From Nectonema munidae (taxonomy: Eukaryota; Nematomorpha; Nectonematoida; Nectonematidae): a stretch of 64,000 nucleotides of DNA. A program made the position numbers and the translations under genes. Location: contig JAUIRK010000923.1 in the NCBI GenBank assembly GCA_030549495.1, positions 310,001-374,000 of the forward strand, read 5' to 3'. The notes beneath the pieces were generated by a model that did not search any database, was not told the origin of the DNA, and saw nothing but the letters and a program-made list of their open reading frames with translations. This document shows positions 48,941 through 61,548 of this stretch, in pieces; position 1 is the stretch's first letter; each line of letters opens with the position of its first letter.

Positions 48941-49072
48941 GGTAAAGGTACCGGGGTGTTTTCATTGAGGAGGCACAATTGGGCCGCCTGTAGGAACTAT
49001 GAGGAAAGTAGGCTTGATACAGGATCGAACCCAAGACCTTGAGTTATCGAAGCGCAGTATCTAAGCAACCTT
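48941..49072 (-). mobile_element. tRNA-derived SINE, family A, second copy in same orientation
   Basis: GGTAAAGGTACCGGGGTGTT, TTCATTGAGGAGGCACAATT and GGATCGAACCCAAGACCTTG match the copy about 340 bp to the left in the same orientation. Divergence is modest. Confidence 0.8.
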
Positions 49073-49475
49073 ACTCACTCAGATTTTCAAATCCAACGTC
49101 ACAATGTTAACCCAATATTTAGGATGATCACCATATGTGGATCTTTTAAAAAATCATTGTTAATGTTATGTTACTGATATTATAATCATTTATTGGATAT
49201 TTCTCATATATATAAAAACATGAGAGAACAAATAAAAAAAAACATTTTTTTCTGATTTTAAAATATTTTATTCTTAGCGTTATTTTTAAAAATAAACTTT
49301 CATTTTTTTCAATAAAATTTTCACATAAAAAAGGCATGATAAATAATTTATACATTTAAAATTGAATTTTTTGTAATATTTTTAAAATTTCGAATTTGTG
49401 TGATTTTTCATATTTTTCAAATAAATACTCAAGATTTATTTGTGAACGTTCTTATGATTTAAATAATTAATGTGT

Positions 49476-49575
49476 CGGTAGATGGCTTATTGGTAGGAGC
49501 ATAGGGTCCTCGATCCAGATGATCTGGATTTGATTCCTGATCTTAACTATCCTTACCACCTGTCCAGCTATGGAA
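49476..49575 (+). mobile_element. tRNA-derived SINE, family B, + orientation
   Basis: TAGATGGCTTATTGGTAGGA (A box region), TGATCTGGATTTGATTCCTG (B box) and CTGTCCAGCTATGGAAG match the 19705-19828 copy in the opposite orientation, followed by an A-rich tail. Confidence 0.7.
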
Positions 49576-49839
49576 GAAAAAAAAAGATTTTTTTTTATCT
49601 TTTTATCACGTTGAAAACATATAATTAAACCGTTTAGGAGCCATAGCGTGTAAGATGTGGAACGTGTTATTTTAACTTATTAAAAGATATATCAGTTCAT
49701 TTTTTATTTATTGAGATAATTTGATATTTGGCTGGAAAGTGTATTTAAAATTTTCCGCGGTAAAACTTAAAGAACTTGTGTATACTTTTTCGTTTAAAAT
49801 GTGACTATCTGTCAACGTTAGAGATATTAACCTTTTTTT

Positions 49840-50601
49840 ATGATATAAAAATAATCTTCTTCTTCTACACCTTGTCCCCAAGTTGGGGGTCGGGGGCTAC
49901 AATCCCTTCTCTCCATTTTTTCGTGTCGTAAGCATCCTCTTTGTTGGGACCGATATTTAGGAGTCGCTCTGTTAGTCCATCTTTTTCGTTGTCTTCTCCT
50001 GCTTCTTTTTCCATGCACTTTTTAATCCAACGCTTGTCTCACTATGTTGTTTTCCTTCTTTAGTGTTCGTACCACTGTAATTTGCTGCGTTCTGCTACTG
50101 CCAATACACTTATTCCGACTCTTTTTTCTCTCACTTCTTCAGTTCTCTAAGCATCTTCTTTTCAGTTACTGATAATTTCCTTTCGTCTTTTTTTCTTATG
50201 CTCCAGCATTCACATCCATATGTCACTGATCTTACAATTGTTGTGTTAATCTTCTCTTTCAGTTTCATCGGCATTCTTTTGTCATCTATCATTGTTTTTA
50301 CTTCTTTCCATTTCAACCAGCTGGCATTGCTCCTTGCTTGTACCTCTTTTTCACAACTTCCTTTCTCGGAAATTTTTGTACCCTAATACTTGAAGTTGCT
50401 TACTTGTTTCAGCTTTATTCCATGTCTATCTTCAATTTGCAATTGAAAATTGAGTAGCTCTGTTAGTCCGTCCATCTTTTCATCTTTTTCGTTGTCTTCT
50501 CCTGCTTTTTTTTCCACGCACTTTTTCCAACGCTTGTCTCACTATGTCGTTTTCTTTCTTTAGTGTCCGTACTTATTCCAAATTTTTTTTCTCTCCCTTC
50601 T
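49840..50601 (-). pseudogene. LINE ORF2 C-terminal fragment, internally duplicated
   Basis: On the - strand: WKEVKTMIDDKRMPMKLKEK, VTYGCECWSIRKKDERKLSV (50131-50316), then EKDGLTERLLNIGPNKEDAY and KKWREGIVAPDPQLGD (49850-49990). 'DRR+P..LK.K....VVR....YG.E.W...K..E.+L.V.E..ML' and the DA.D..KWR ending are non-LTR retrotransposon signatures, as in the 35330 fragment. About 150 bp at 49961-50140 is repeated at 50452-50600. The frame is broken. Confidence 0.7.
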
Positions 50602-53600
50602 AAAAATAATATAATTTCTTCCTGAAAAAAAACATTTTTTTTTTTTTTTCTTCTATTTTATTTATTTCAATAAGGTTATTTCGTATATGCTGTAGATTTT
50701 AAAGTTTTATTCAAATTTTTCTTGAATTTTTTTATGTTCCCCTTGTGGAACGCTGCCATTTCAATCCCGTCAAAATATGATAAATCATTTTTCTTCTCAA
50801 TTCAATTTGGTTATGCGTAAAAACATCATTTTAGTCTAAATGATCGACCTTTTATTTATTTTGTTCGAGGAGAATATTTTTATGATCACGTAAAAAAATT
50901 TTGGATTCTATAAAAAAAATAATTCAGGAACTATCAGAGGTAACCGTAAACTGGCGTAAGAAAATATTGCAAATGGAGTGCCGCTTGACTCCATAGATCC
51001 ATAGAGTGTTGGATCTAAAACAAAATCAGCTTTAGCTAATGTTTTTCAAATTTCCATAAGCGGAAGTATGGAGAATTTTTCTTTTCAAATTTAACATTAA
51101 AACATCCATAATGTGTATATAGTAACATTTGTTTTGCATAAACTAACACCTACATCTAATTTTTCTAAACTCAAAGAAAATTTTTAATTCAAGAAGAATC
51201 GGGATCGTAATCTCAATCTAATGCCAATTGTTTCAATCTCCTATACTTGCATGCAAAGCGGTGCTTTGTTTCCTAGAACCCCCCCCCCCCCCCTCCAATC
51301 GGTGAGAGCCCACTTCGAACTTGAGATTATCTTTTGATGGCATTGAGAATTCTTTCAACATTACCAGTTACTCTTCCTACCTTAGAAGGATCTTTTAAAA
51401 GGAGAAGAAGATTTATCTGCAAAAATGCTTTTACCCCGTTGAAATATATTGAAAAATGCTTTGCGTAATTATATCACAAATGAAAGATTGAAAGCTTCCC
51501 GTGTTCCAATTGGAGGAAAAGATTTGGCAAAACAAAATTTTTATCCTTCAATTGAAAAGATTTGTAAAATATACACAAAAATAAAAAACCGTCTTTTAAT
51601 AATAGTACTTTCAAATTTTGTTTTGCATTATTTGAAAATATTTTATGCAAACTTGGAAAAAAGGCTAAATGAAAAGCAATAATAATATCTCAAATAGCAT
51701 ATACTTTTTAAAACAAAATAAAATACCACTAACTTTTAATAGTGGCTAGCTTAGAAACTAGTCAAAAAAAATTTTGAAACAAAGACACGAAAGGTATCGA
51801 AGCACGACACATGTTGAATTTCTTTTCTGCCTTTAAAATGGAACAATAGTCTGTACTTACCGTTGTGAATTCTCAATCAATCGTTTATCTGTTAGCGTTT
51901 TTTCATTGTAACTGGAAAGAAGCTGCATCAGAGTTAATTCCGCCTGATTTCTCGATCATATCAATAATAATTATACTGTCTTAGTAGCATGTAGATTTTT
52001 TAGAAGAAGTAGAATTGTTTTATCCTTTCAAAAAGCTCAAGAAAGAAGGGTGGAATGTGGTGATCAAAATGTCTCATATTTTGCCCGTGATGTTCGTTTC
52101 ATTTCGGAAAAAGTAGATTTAGAAGATCAAGAAGTTTTTGTCAAATGAAACTCTCAAAGATTTTTGTTAAATGATTCAAAGATTAGAACTAGGAAATAAT
52201 TGATAAAATAAAGAAGCAAACAACATGTATCAGAATATTCGTATAATATGCAAAAATTCTTGACTAATTCGATGCAAAAATATGTTCATCTGAACGCTTA
52301 GAATAAACACACAAAAAACTGCTTTGTGAGTCTTGGTTTGAATTTTTTCAGAGTTTTTTCAAAAAAATCTCTCAATGTGGAAAAAATATGCAAAAGAGGA
52401 AAATATATTTGCCATTATTTCCTGATAAAAATTGAAGTAATCCCAATTTTTTTGGTTTCTTACTCTTTTCAGGTTTCCTAAATAAAATATATTTTGGCAA
52501 AAGTCTCATTACGTGAATTGTTCATTGATGGCGGTCCTGTATTCATTTTTGTCTATTATTTGAGTGAAAAGTTGTGATCACAAATTCGATTTTTTTTGCC
52601 AGAGTTTCTCTATTGACGAAAAAATGTTCAAATCTTTTTATTGCGCATTCTTTAAAAATGTGTTATAACATGTAAACCTATCAGGTGCGTTACAAAGCTT
52701 GGTTTTAATTTTGAAAATATGATTTTACTTTCAGATATGACATTTATAGAAACAAAACAAAAGATAAAAATGTTTGATAAATAAATTGATTCTTCAGGAT
52801 TATGAGAGTACTGTACTTTTAAAATATTTGAAGGTAGTTTCTTCACATCTCATTCCTTTTCTACAAAACTCAATCGAAAGGAATTTAAAGATTTGGCAGA
52901 CTTCTCTTCTAGAGAGAGAAAATAGTAGAAGATTTTTTGATTGTGTATCCGATGGTGAAATAACATTTTTTAGATTGTTAGACAGTAAACCTGTCGGTAT
53001 ATATATATATATATAGGAAGAAAGTTTTCAGGTATATCAAAATTTCTCAGAAGTGGTCCCACACATGAAATTCTAAAAACTAAAAGTTTTCAACCTTTTT
53101 TATTCTACTATTGTATCGGTCCATATTTATCCATATTGTTCATACAGACACTTCTTGTTAATCCTTCGGAAAAGAAGAATCCATTTGATGGAGCCATCGA
53201 ACTGTCGAGATTCAAATAAAAAGTAATGTTGTGTCTTCTTCACGAAAGTGAAGTCTATTTATTCTTACCTAGCCCTTCAAAAAGACTGGCTTCTAGGATT
53301 CTGTTAAAGTCAAAAAAATTTCCTTTCATTTGCACAAAAAAAGCGGTGAAGAAGTAATCTATGAAAAAAAAAATCATTCCCCAGTCTCTAAGTGTAAAGT
53401 GTAATGTCACTAAATGATAAAGCCTTTTTTTTCAATATATATATATTATAAAAGCCAAACATTACATTTTTGAAATTGGCCAATTCCAATTTTATGTGAA
53501 AGTGTTGCTGTACAGGAAGGCGATGATATCATTTGTTAAAAATAAAACAGACTTAAAAATAAAATTAATATGTATAATGACATAAAACTCGACTACAAAT

Positions 53601-56190
53601 CCTATTCTTTACTCTAACATCCAAAAAAACCGTGGATCTCTTAAGCCCCTTCTTGAGAAATTTATTGAAAGATGTGTTGGTATCTCTTTTTTGGGGGAAT
53701 TAGCATCGATTTAAACAAAGCTTCTCAGATTTTGTTTGAACTTTTAGCATATTTCCAATGTCACTAAAATGGAGAAGTCTTTAAAATTTCGATTGTGACT
53801 TCCTTAAACAGGATGCTTCTAAAAAAATTTCTTGAAATTAGAATTAAGTGAAATTTTATCGAAATAATTATAAGTCAACAAAAATAAATCTATACTAACT
53901 AAATATGAATAAATTAACCATAATAATAAGTTCATAACAAAAGCCTTCTTAACGACATTATTTAACTTAATATTTACTATCTAACTAATGAATTAGCTAA
54001 TGGAGCTAAACGAGTAACTAATTAAAAAAGCTACTTTAAAGACACATGTGCTTAGTTCACTTTGTTTAAATTTTAGATTAATTCTTCGCCATTATCTAGA
54101 CTTTGTGTCAGCTTTTCGCAAAAAATATTTGATGTCTTTAGATAAAATCGTGCTTCACTAATTCAAATATTGTCCAAGATAAAAAGCTCATTTAACTTTT
54201 TCTGTATAGTTAAAAATTTGGCATCCTTTATTTTCTAACTCTCTTAAATACCTTTTCTGAATTGCTTCCAATGTAGTTTTCTGAGTTGAGTTGTGTCTTA
54301 CTCCGCGCTGCTTTGATTTGAAATGCCTGTTCTGATTAAACTAAGGAACCCGATTTTCTTCAATGTTTGAATGGGTTGTGTTTCAAAGTTTGCAAGCATT
54401 TAAGCTTTTCAAATTTCTCAAAAACATTATAAGAATCACTTGATCTATAATTGAAAAGCTTGACTTTTTCTGTGTTATATTTGTTATTTGTAATCTTATC
54501 AAGGAATGGCATAAGGATCGATAATATTCAATTGATTAGCGTGACTTTTTACTTAAATCATTTAAGTTTAATCAAGCTTTTGGATCATAGACATTTTATT
54601 AGGATAACATCAACTCAAATCAAATCCTTCTAAATATCTTTAAATATTTTGGAATAACTTGCAATAATTTTTGGTTAAGCTTCTTTTCGTTGAATACAAA
54701 ACCTAGTAAGTATTTTCCTATATAACAAACTAATTTTAATAACTAATACGAAATAAAAAATGAAACTCTTAGAGCGAACAATCATGATTGAAATGAACAA
54801 TTCTAGTGAATCTATACCAAAAAAGGTGGGTTCAAGGGCATTTACCTACAAATTCAGCTACTCAATTCTTAACCTAGAAGAAAAGGTGATTGATATCCTT
54901 TTTGCGTGAAAAGCTAAAAGAAGATGCATTGAATCATTTTTTCATTGAAAACATTATGAAACATAGACGACACACTCTGATAAATAACAATCAATACTGA
55001 TGGATTATTATTTTAGATTCACATATTTGTAAGTATATGTTAAAATACGTTTAGATAAAAGCTCAAAAAAATTCTTCCGCCACATTTCCAATATTTTCTT
55101 TATCTACCATTCAATTGTGCCATTTAAGTGTAGGCTGTCTGAATTCAGTTTTTTTTCTATTTCAGTTGCGGGCTTACAGAAAAGATATAAAAACTGTAAA
55201 AAACTATTTTCTAAACTTCAGGAATATCATAGCTAAGTCAATTTCTAGGACGTAATTTTAATTCTTTCTTGCCATTTTTAAAAGAGTTTTCTATAGATTT
55301 ATTCTATTCACTCACAATTTTTACAAACAATACTATTTTAAGTCATGATTATAAGAAGACAAAGAAACAAAATTGCATTGCAAAATGACAACACAAAATT
55401 TCAAAAAGACAAAAGAGAATTGCATATTCCTAAAATAGAATTGCAAAAGGAGGAAATAGAATTGGTAAAAGACAAAAAAAAGAATGGCAATGTTGCGAAT
55501 TAGAACTAAAAATGGGATACATAAATATAAGTTGTATTAAACGCAAATTATATCCCTCTCTCCCCTCCCACATTTTAAATATCTTGGATAGTATGTATAA
55601 GAAGGATTTTAATACATTGCTATTACAATATTAAAAAAGTCAAAGAGCATAACATTTTGCACACCTTCTTCCTTCCAATGTTAAGGCTTTGAATGCAAGC
55701 CTAGTATTAATTCTTTACTGAAACATGATGTCAAAAAAATTGTGGAAGATAAAGAAAAATTATTCTTTCGCGTAAAACACGCATCATCCATCATTTGGCG
55801 TTGTAAAAAATATTCGTTTTTCCCTATGTTTAACTCCTTAACTAAATAATATTTTGACTAACTGGGTTCACGTTTCGAATTCACACATATTGATTGATCT
55901 ATCTACTAATTATCTTTAGTGAACTATACTTACTATCCTGGAGGATTGCTAGCCGAGTTTCCGAGTACACAAGTGGCATCTTTATATGCCAAAATCTATG
56001 TATGACCGAAGGAGCACAAGAATCAAGATAAAATATAATGAATGTAAACAAGTTAGAACTAAGCAAAGATAGGAACTATAGGATATTCAAGAGAAATCAC
56101 ACTTACTTTCTCAATGCTTGAAAATATAAATTTTTGGCCTTTTTATTCAAGTTTGAACATTTTAAGTATTCAAATTGACCTATTTTTTCT
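50602..56190. other. Long featureless AT-rich intergenic region
   Basis: Homopolymers only: T-run at 50636, C-run at 51279-51294, (TA)n at 53000-53017 and 53436-53447. Open frames at 51449, 52774 and 54451 have no recognisable family content. Nothing supports a gene. Confidence 0.5.
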
Positions 56191-56195
56191 AGTTT

Positions 56196-56365
56196 GGGGT
56201 CGTTCATAATTGACGTCAACCTTTTTTTGATAAATTTCAACAACCCCCCCCCCCCTCCCCCTCATGTCAAATTTTAGATATATCATCACTTAACAAAATC
56301 GACTTATGTCAACTTTGGATACCCCCCCCCCCTACTTTTAGTTGACGCCAATTGTGAACGACCCC
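56196..56365. mobile_element. MITE, 170 bp, GGGGTCGTTCA ends
   Basis: The ends GGGGTCGTTCATAATTGACG and (reverse complement) GGGGTCGTTCACAATTGGCG are inverted repeats over about 24 bp (through GTCAAC). C-runs lie at 56243-56260 and 56321-56333. 'GGGGTCGTTCA.AA.T' ends are known from invertebrate MITEs; I cannot assign the superfamily because the target duplication is unclear. Confidence 0.8.
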
Positions 56366-56931
56366 TTTTTGCAATAGATGGGAAAAACAAACAATCCGTT
56401 TATAATCGGAATCAGTAAACAAGATGATCAATAAAGATTGAAACATTAGGTCAGAGACAATTCGACATCAAGTCAATATCTATATCAATATATTCAAAAT
56501 GCGAATTTTTTAGAAGCGCAATTGTCTTGATGCCGAATTGACCTCCTTCCGAATTATTGACATATCTCAGTTCCCCCTCTGCCCTAATGTCTGGGGTAAA
56601 ATTGTAAGAATGCAGACATTGTTCGGTACAAACAATGCAAAATAGTCCTGGCAAAGAAAACACTCTATAAAAGCAGTTCATTTAATTAAGACGTCAATCC
56701 AAGAAGAGGCGGAGCATAAGAGGAGAGGAGATGGGAGGAATGACTTTAAGGCAGCATGCTTAAGGCGTGTTGAGTGCGTCCTTTGCGTGAATGATGGATC
56801 GCTTTAATGAAAATTTTGAAAGAAACTTGATAATAATAATAATAATAATCCAAGTTTCGTGAAGTCTTCTTCGTCTTGTTTACTGCCCTTTCACACAAAA
56901 AAGTGAGCGTGGAAGAAGAAGAAGAATCAGC

Positions 56932-56950
56932 ATGGCTGAGAGGAATAAAC
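56932..56950 (+). CDS. Possible tiny first exon (MAERNK-)
   Basis: ATGGCTGAGAGGAATAAAC followed by a strong donor GTAAGT at 56951, downstream of a GA-rich, higher-GC stretch. It encodes MAERNK plus one base. This is a weak call: it may be a leader exon of the gene whose exon lies at 57273 or nothing at all. Confidence 0.2.
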
Positions 56951-57084
56951 GTAAGTAATGATGAGAGAAGTCCATTCAAAATTATGAATGATGTAATAAA
57001 CGACGCTGTTGTTTCCAGCAACGACCTGTCTTCAATAAAGTGGAGCGAATGAAATTCCTTCCTATAGAGTAAGTTTTTGAGTGG

Positions 57085-57125
57085 TGTTTTGATTGGTTGA
57101 AGTCATTGCACAGCCACGTGATCCT
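57085..57125 (+). promoter_or_regulatory. Promoter-like elements: inverted CCAAT box and E-box
   Basis: GATTGGTTGA contains ATTGG (57092-57096, inverted CCAAT) and CACGTG lies at 57115-57120, about 150-180 bp before the ATG of the next exon. Both are short words that occur by chance; the position before a coding exon is the only support. Confidence 0.35.
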
Positions 57126-57272
57126 GATGACACAATAAATCAAGTACTAATCAACACCATCATTAAGCATATCGAAGCTTTCTCTTTAGTTTACCTTCAC
57201 AAACAAATTTCCCTTCAAATGAGATGATAATAATTGATCGGTGGAAAGACGAGCGAAGGAATAAACACATAC

Positions 57273-57618
57273 ATGACTTCTTTATCCTTTAAAATAGATG
57301 ACATTTTGTCCCATCATCCTGATCAGCAAAAGCAGAAGAAAGAGCAGAAGAGTGAGCAGCAAGTTCACAACCCTCCTTCCTACTCCAACAAAAACAAAGT
57401 GAAAGAGCTAGGACCGCTCACCCAAACTTCGTTTGCGAGCAAGCCAGTTTTCAACCAAACTCTCTTCTCGACAACTCCAATCCTGCAGCACCAACATCAG
57501 CAGCAACAGCAAGCAGCGTTTATCCATTTCAAGCTGTTGAATCCGTACTACCACATTTTTGCAGCAAACATCCTTCCTACATTCGAAACGAGTGTTGGCC
57601 AGGAAACAGAAGAATTCA
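57273..57618 (+). CDS. Probable first coding exon with eh1 motif (homeobox-type regulator)
   Basis: From ATG 57273 the frame reads MTSLSFKIDDILSHHPDQQK, about 115 codons to the donor GAATTCA|GTGAGTG at 57619 (phase 1). SFKIDDIL is an eh1-like Groucho-binding motif, usually found close to the N-terminus of repressor homeobox proteins (Barx, Bsx, Hhex and NK relatives have F.I.DIL). Next come a K/Q-rich stretch, a proline/serine segment, QHQHQQQQQ and LLNPYYHIFAANILP. Codon use is less AT-biased than the surroundings. No homeodomain exon was seen up to the window end, so the identification rests on the motif and composition. Other transcription factors (Forkhead, T-box) also carry eh1. Confidence 0.6.
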
Positions 57619-59075
57619 GTGAGTGTGTTAAAAGCAGTGACGTTTCTTCTCTCGGTATAACTTTTCTCACTTTTCAAGCATTTATGAAACGGTCCAGTTT
57701 TACAGTCTTATTTGTATAAACTTTGGGTCGCGGCATCCACAAGTCACAAAACCTTAACTAGGCTTATTAATTCAAATTTGAGAATAATCCTTCCGCATAT
57801 ACACACATCAGATAGATAATGTAAGGGATTGTAAACATATGTGTTTAGTATATTTTTTTAAAAAAATCGCAGGAACATGCATGGTAAAAACAGGCAGTCT
57901 TCTAATACTAAATCAGAACAAAAATTTCTTACTCATAAGAGCGAATATGCTGCCTTTTATAAATTCATAAGAACTTACAAATTCATTATTTACTAACAAA
58001 ATTGATATTACAAAAAAAAATATTTTTCATCTTGCAAAGTAAGTTCATTTCTGATTCTACGTAAAAATTTGTCTTTAATTAATATAAAAACACCTTCACA
58101 ATTTCCACACAAGCAACAAAAATGTCAAGCTTATCATCTTAACTTCTTTCCATTATAAGCATTGGACCCAATTATCCCTTAACCCGAGAAATTTGCATTC
58201 TAGATATATATCGGCCAAAGGATCTTTTCGCTGTATCAATCTCTGCCTGCTACATTACATACTATATGTACTAACCCGGCCACAGGTGGGACAAAGAAAA
58301 GAGGCCGCTTAGAGAAAGTATTGTTCAAAATTACTCTACCTACCTATCAACGTTTGTTTGAGCCTTTTTTTTTAATCACTGAATCCCAAACTTATATGAT
58401 TCTTAAAAAGATCAAATAGATTCCCCTCCCCAACTCAAACGTTTTTAGTGTTGTTATTTTTGTTGCGAACATAAGTTCTTTTTTCTTGAATAATAATTTT
58501 AGGACCACAAATAGACCGAAAGAATAACCCAGTTTCATCATATTTAATTAGATATGTCATTACGTAAGTAGTTTTGGGAACGTGTCTGTATCCACGCTGT
58601 TATTTTCTCCAGACTTCATATATGCATTGAGAGAATAGCGCATGCGCCATCTGTGCAACCATGCATTTGAGGCTTTGAATTCACGTAAATTGAGTTTAGT
58701 TGCAAACATAAGTGCTTTTTCTTGAATAATTGGTCCAGAGATTAGTATTTTTGACGATCATTTCTAAACCACTTCAATACTACATCACTAATATCACAGA
58801 ATTTCTGTTTGTATTAAATCCTTGCTCATTTTAATTTGCGTTGGTTTCATGCTGCTGTGAGTGAAAGTTTTTTGCGAAGTTTATCTCCTTTAGATTTACC
58901 AATATTATATTTTTCAGCAAGCTAGCAGCTGTCTTGGTGATAGTATAGGAAAAGGCATCTTTAGCTTTACTTGATTATTATCAACTCATAATTCTTGACG
59001 TTCAAAGTTTTTTTGAACGAGACATATCCAAAACGCTAAAAATAGCTGGTGGTTTATAAAAGAGATTGTTTTTAT
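57619..59075. other. Probable intron or intergenic DNA
   Basis: No further coding signal recognised. Some stretches (58250-58330, 58600-58680) are slightly richer in GC but carry no frame of note. Confidence 0.45.
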
Positions 59076-59078
59076 ATA

Positions 59079-60017
59079 CAGTGCTCTCTAGCATTACCGC
59101 CATTCCGTTCTATAAAATTATGTAGACACAATTTCCCACCATTATAACTCCCCCGATATAACGCCCCCCCCCACAGTCCGTTATAGCCATTGACGGAACG
59201 GATATGCTATTTTCCATAAAATTAACCGCGGTCTTACGCCATGTCTCGTTGACAAAATGTAGCGCCTGATTGATTACCCTTCCTTGTCTAGCAGTGCATG
59301 TGGCGTCATGCCTTGCGAGTATGTTTGGCCGACAGACACTCTTGTATTCATCACCTTCAACCATTAGATGCCTGGGACTCTGTCACATCTTCCACAATCG
59401 TAAATTGCTGGGCAGTACACGGTCTTACGAAATCAGTGAGTTCAACCGTATCCCCGAGTCCTAGTCTGATGTTGATGACATCCCACTAGCAGAACTTATT
59501 CGAAGAACTACGAGAGCACTGGACATTGACCCCACTCGTATGATGTCCTCAGATAAACTCATCTCCATAGACAATTCACAGAAGACATTTGTTAAGATGA
59601 CAGACCAAGAGATTATTGACTGTGTCAAACCAGCACCATTGGAGGAAAGTGACGACGAGAAAGAGCCTCCACTAAAACCAAAACCTCAAGTGAATTACGT
59701 CAAAGCTGTCCTTGGTGTTTTTCGGGATTTTATTGAATCGGAAGAGTGCATGACTGAAAATGATTTGATGATTTTCGAACAGCTGTAAAAACGCTTCAAA
59801 CAGGTTGCAAGTTCCAAGTGTAAACAAAAAACATTGATGGATTATTTCTCCAGGTAATAAATGATGGTTTGAATAAAATTCACATCACATTGTATTTATT
59901 TTCTCTAATTCATTATATGCGTTAGGATACCACTTAACATGGTTAAGGCGGCCTACATTATGACACCCCCGATATACCGCCAGTTAATGACATGTCCCAA
60001 AGATCGGGGGTGCACTG
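59079..60017 (+). mobile_element. Internally deleted Tigger/pogo element, 939 bp
   Basis: Flanked by TA (59077-59078, 60018-60019). The ends CAGTGCTCTCTAGCATTACC and (reverse complement) CAGTGCACCCCCGATCTTTG share CAGTGC and repeated CCCCCGATATA-CGCC words at 59150-59165 and 59967-59982. About half of the expected 1.9 kb length is missing, removing the N-terminus and catalytic core. Confidence 0.8.
59345..59788 (+). pseudogene. Tigger transposase C-terminal remnant
   Basis: One frame shows LDAWDSVTSSTIVNCWAVHG (about 59360-59420), typical of the end of the DDE_1 region in Tigger proteins. After a frame change, DVDDIPLAELIRRTTRALDI leads into QEIIDCVKPAPLEESDDEKE and an end at the TAA at 59786. 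'EII..V....EESDDE..P' is the usual acidic C-terminus. There is no catalytic core, so it is dead. Confidence 0.8.
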
Positions 60018-60019
60018 TA

Positions 60020-61410
60020 TATATAATTATGTCGTGTATTATCTTGTATTTTATTACCTCTAACAACTTTTCCATTTTATATCCTAATTTAAAAGTGGCT
60101 TAATTAAGCGCTTAAACGAGTCACCGCTGGGTATTTTATGAGAGACCGGATCATAGAAATTTTTGTGCATTGAAGTGTTCGAAAAAACAAGAAAAAAGAA
60201 TAATTTTTAACACTCAATTTAAAACCTAGTTGCAAATAATATATCTAAAGATTTGACACATTCTAAACATTTTTTCTATTGGAGGTGTGTGTAGAGCGCA
60301 TAGATGAGTTTTCATCTATTTTTGTATTCAATTAAAACAGATGATTTTTGTATCTTTGAATATACTTATAAAATAAATAATTGAACAAAATGGATAAGTT
60401 TTCATACTAAAAATTGACTTTAGATATTGATTACTTTTATTTGAACATATAAATTAAAAAAAATAAATTCAGAAAAATCCCAAAAATCAATATATTTTTT
60501 GAATATATATATAAAAAAAATTTTTTTTCTTTTTTTTGGAACACTCCAATGTATATTCGATCATTTAAAAATATCTTGCTTTTTTGCCCAGACTCTATGG
60601 CCAAGCAAATCACCACCATTTGCGTATGTTGTGATGTGCACCAAATATCATCTATATTGCCCAAAATAAAGGAATACGCTTTTGCAATTTGTAAACTAGA
60701 GAAGAATTCGCGAATATGCGTTCTTTTTAAAAAATTGTTCATTCAGGAAATCTACGTAAAATTGTCTTTCTTTTTGTTACAAGTGTTTTCTGGTTTATTT
60801 TTTATCATTCTAGTTTATTTAGAATTATACTTATACTTTTTTGATAATAAAGTAGAAGTCAAAACTATAACTACTAATTATTCTTAACTTTTTACTAATT
60901 TTTTTGATAGCTTACACTTTCAACCTGACAAACCTTACTAGTTAATTTAGTGAAAATTTGAACAAAAGGAATTTACTAATAATAATAGTAAGTGGAACTA
61001 ATTTTTTTTCTCCGTGAAACATCTCTTGATTTTCTTGCCTGAGAATTCTGCATATACAATTTTTCTGAATTGACTTTGCGTGATTTAATTTCTTGGAACT
61101 TATTTTCACAAATATGTCACAGCGTGGCAAATTTTGGAAAATTAATTTCGCCGTGAGCATTTCATACTCTTTACAGAATCGATTTTATTTAGCCTCTTTT
61201 CAATTCTATTCTAAAAAAAGCTCTAAGATAGAAGCGGAAAAAGATAGAAAAAAATAACAATAAAAAATAGAACTGAACTTGGTGTATTCATTTGCACAGG
61301 AGGCAATTTGTTATCCCAACGCTTTACTATTATATTCTCATACGGAAATTGTTAAAATACAAATGAACTATTGTAGAATTACAAAAATTGACAAAGTTTT
61401 TCAAACATTT
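60020..61410. other. AT-rich DNA
   Basis: No gene or repeat recognised; open frames here reflect composition. Confidence 0.5.
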
Positions 61411-61412
61411 TT

Positions 61413-61548
61413 TTACCCTTTCAGGACCAGTGCAACAACACCAAGGTCCCAATAGAATGAAAAGCGTCGGCTTTAAGCATATATAAAAATTCCATTGAAA
61501 AAGGAAGCAAATGAAAATTTTTGCGAAACCAATGCCTGAAAGGGTTAA
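61413..61548. mobile_element. TTAA-type MITE, about 136 bp
   Basis: The left end reads TTACCCTTTCAGGACCAGTG and the reverse complement of the right end reads TTAACCCTTTCAGGCATTGG. These match the family ends at 28172 and 44819 and the copy at 21385. The left TTAA has drifted to TTAC. Confidence 0.7.

Noticed and set aside
51449-51682. Frame with NALRNYITNERLKA, thought of as a hAT C-terminus
   Set aside because: The similarity is short and lacks the serine/phenylalanine block that should precede it.
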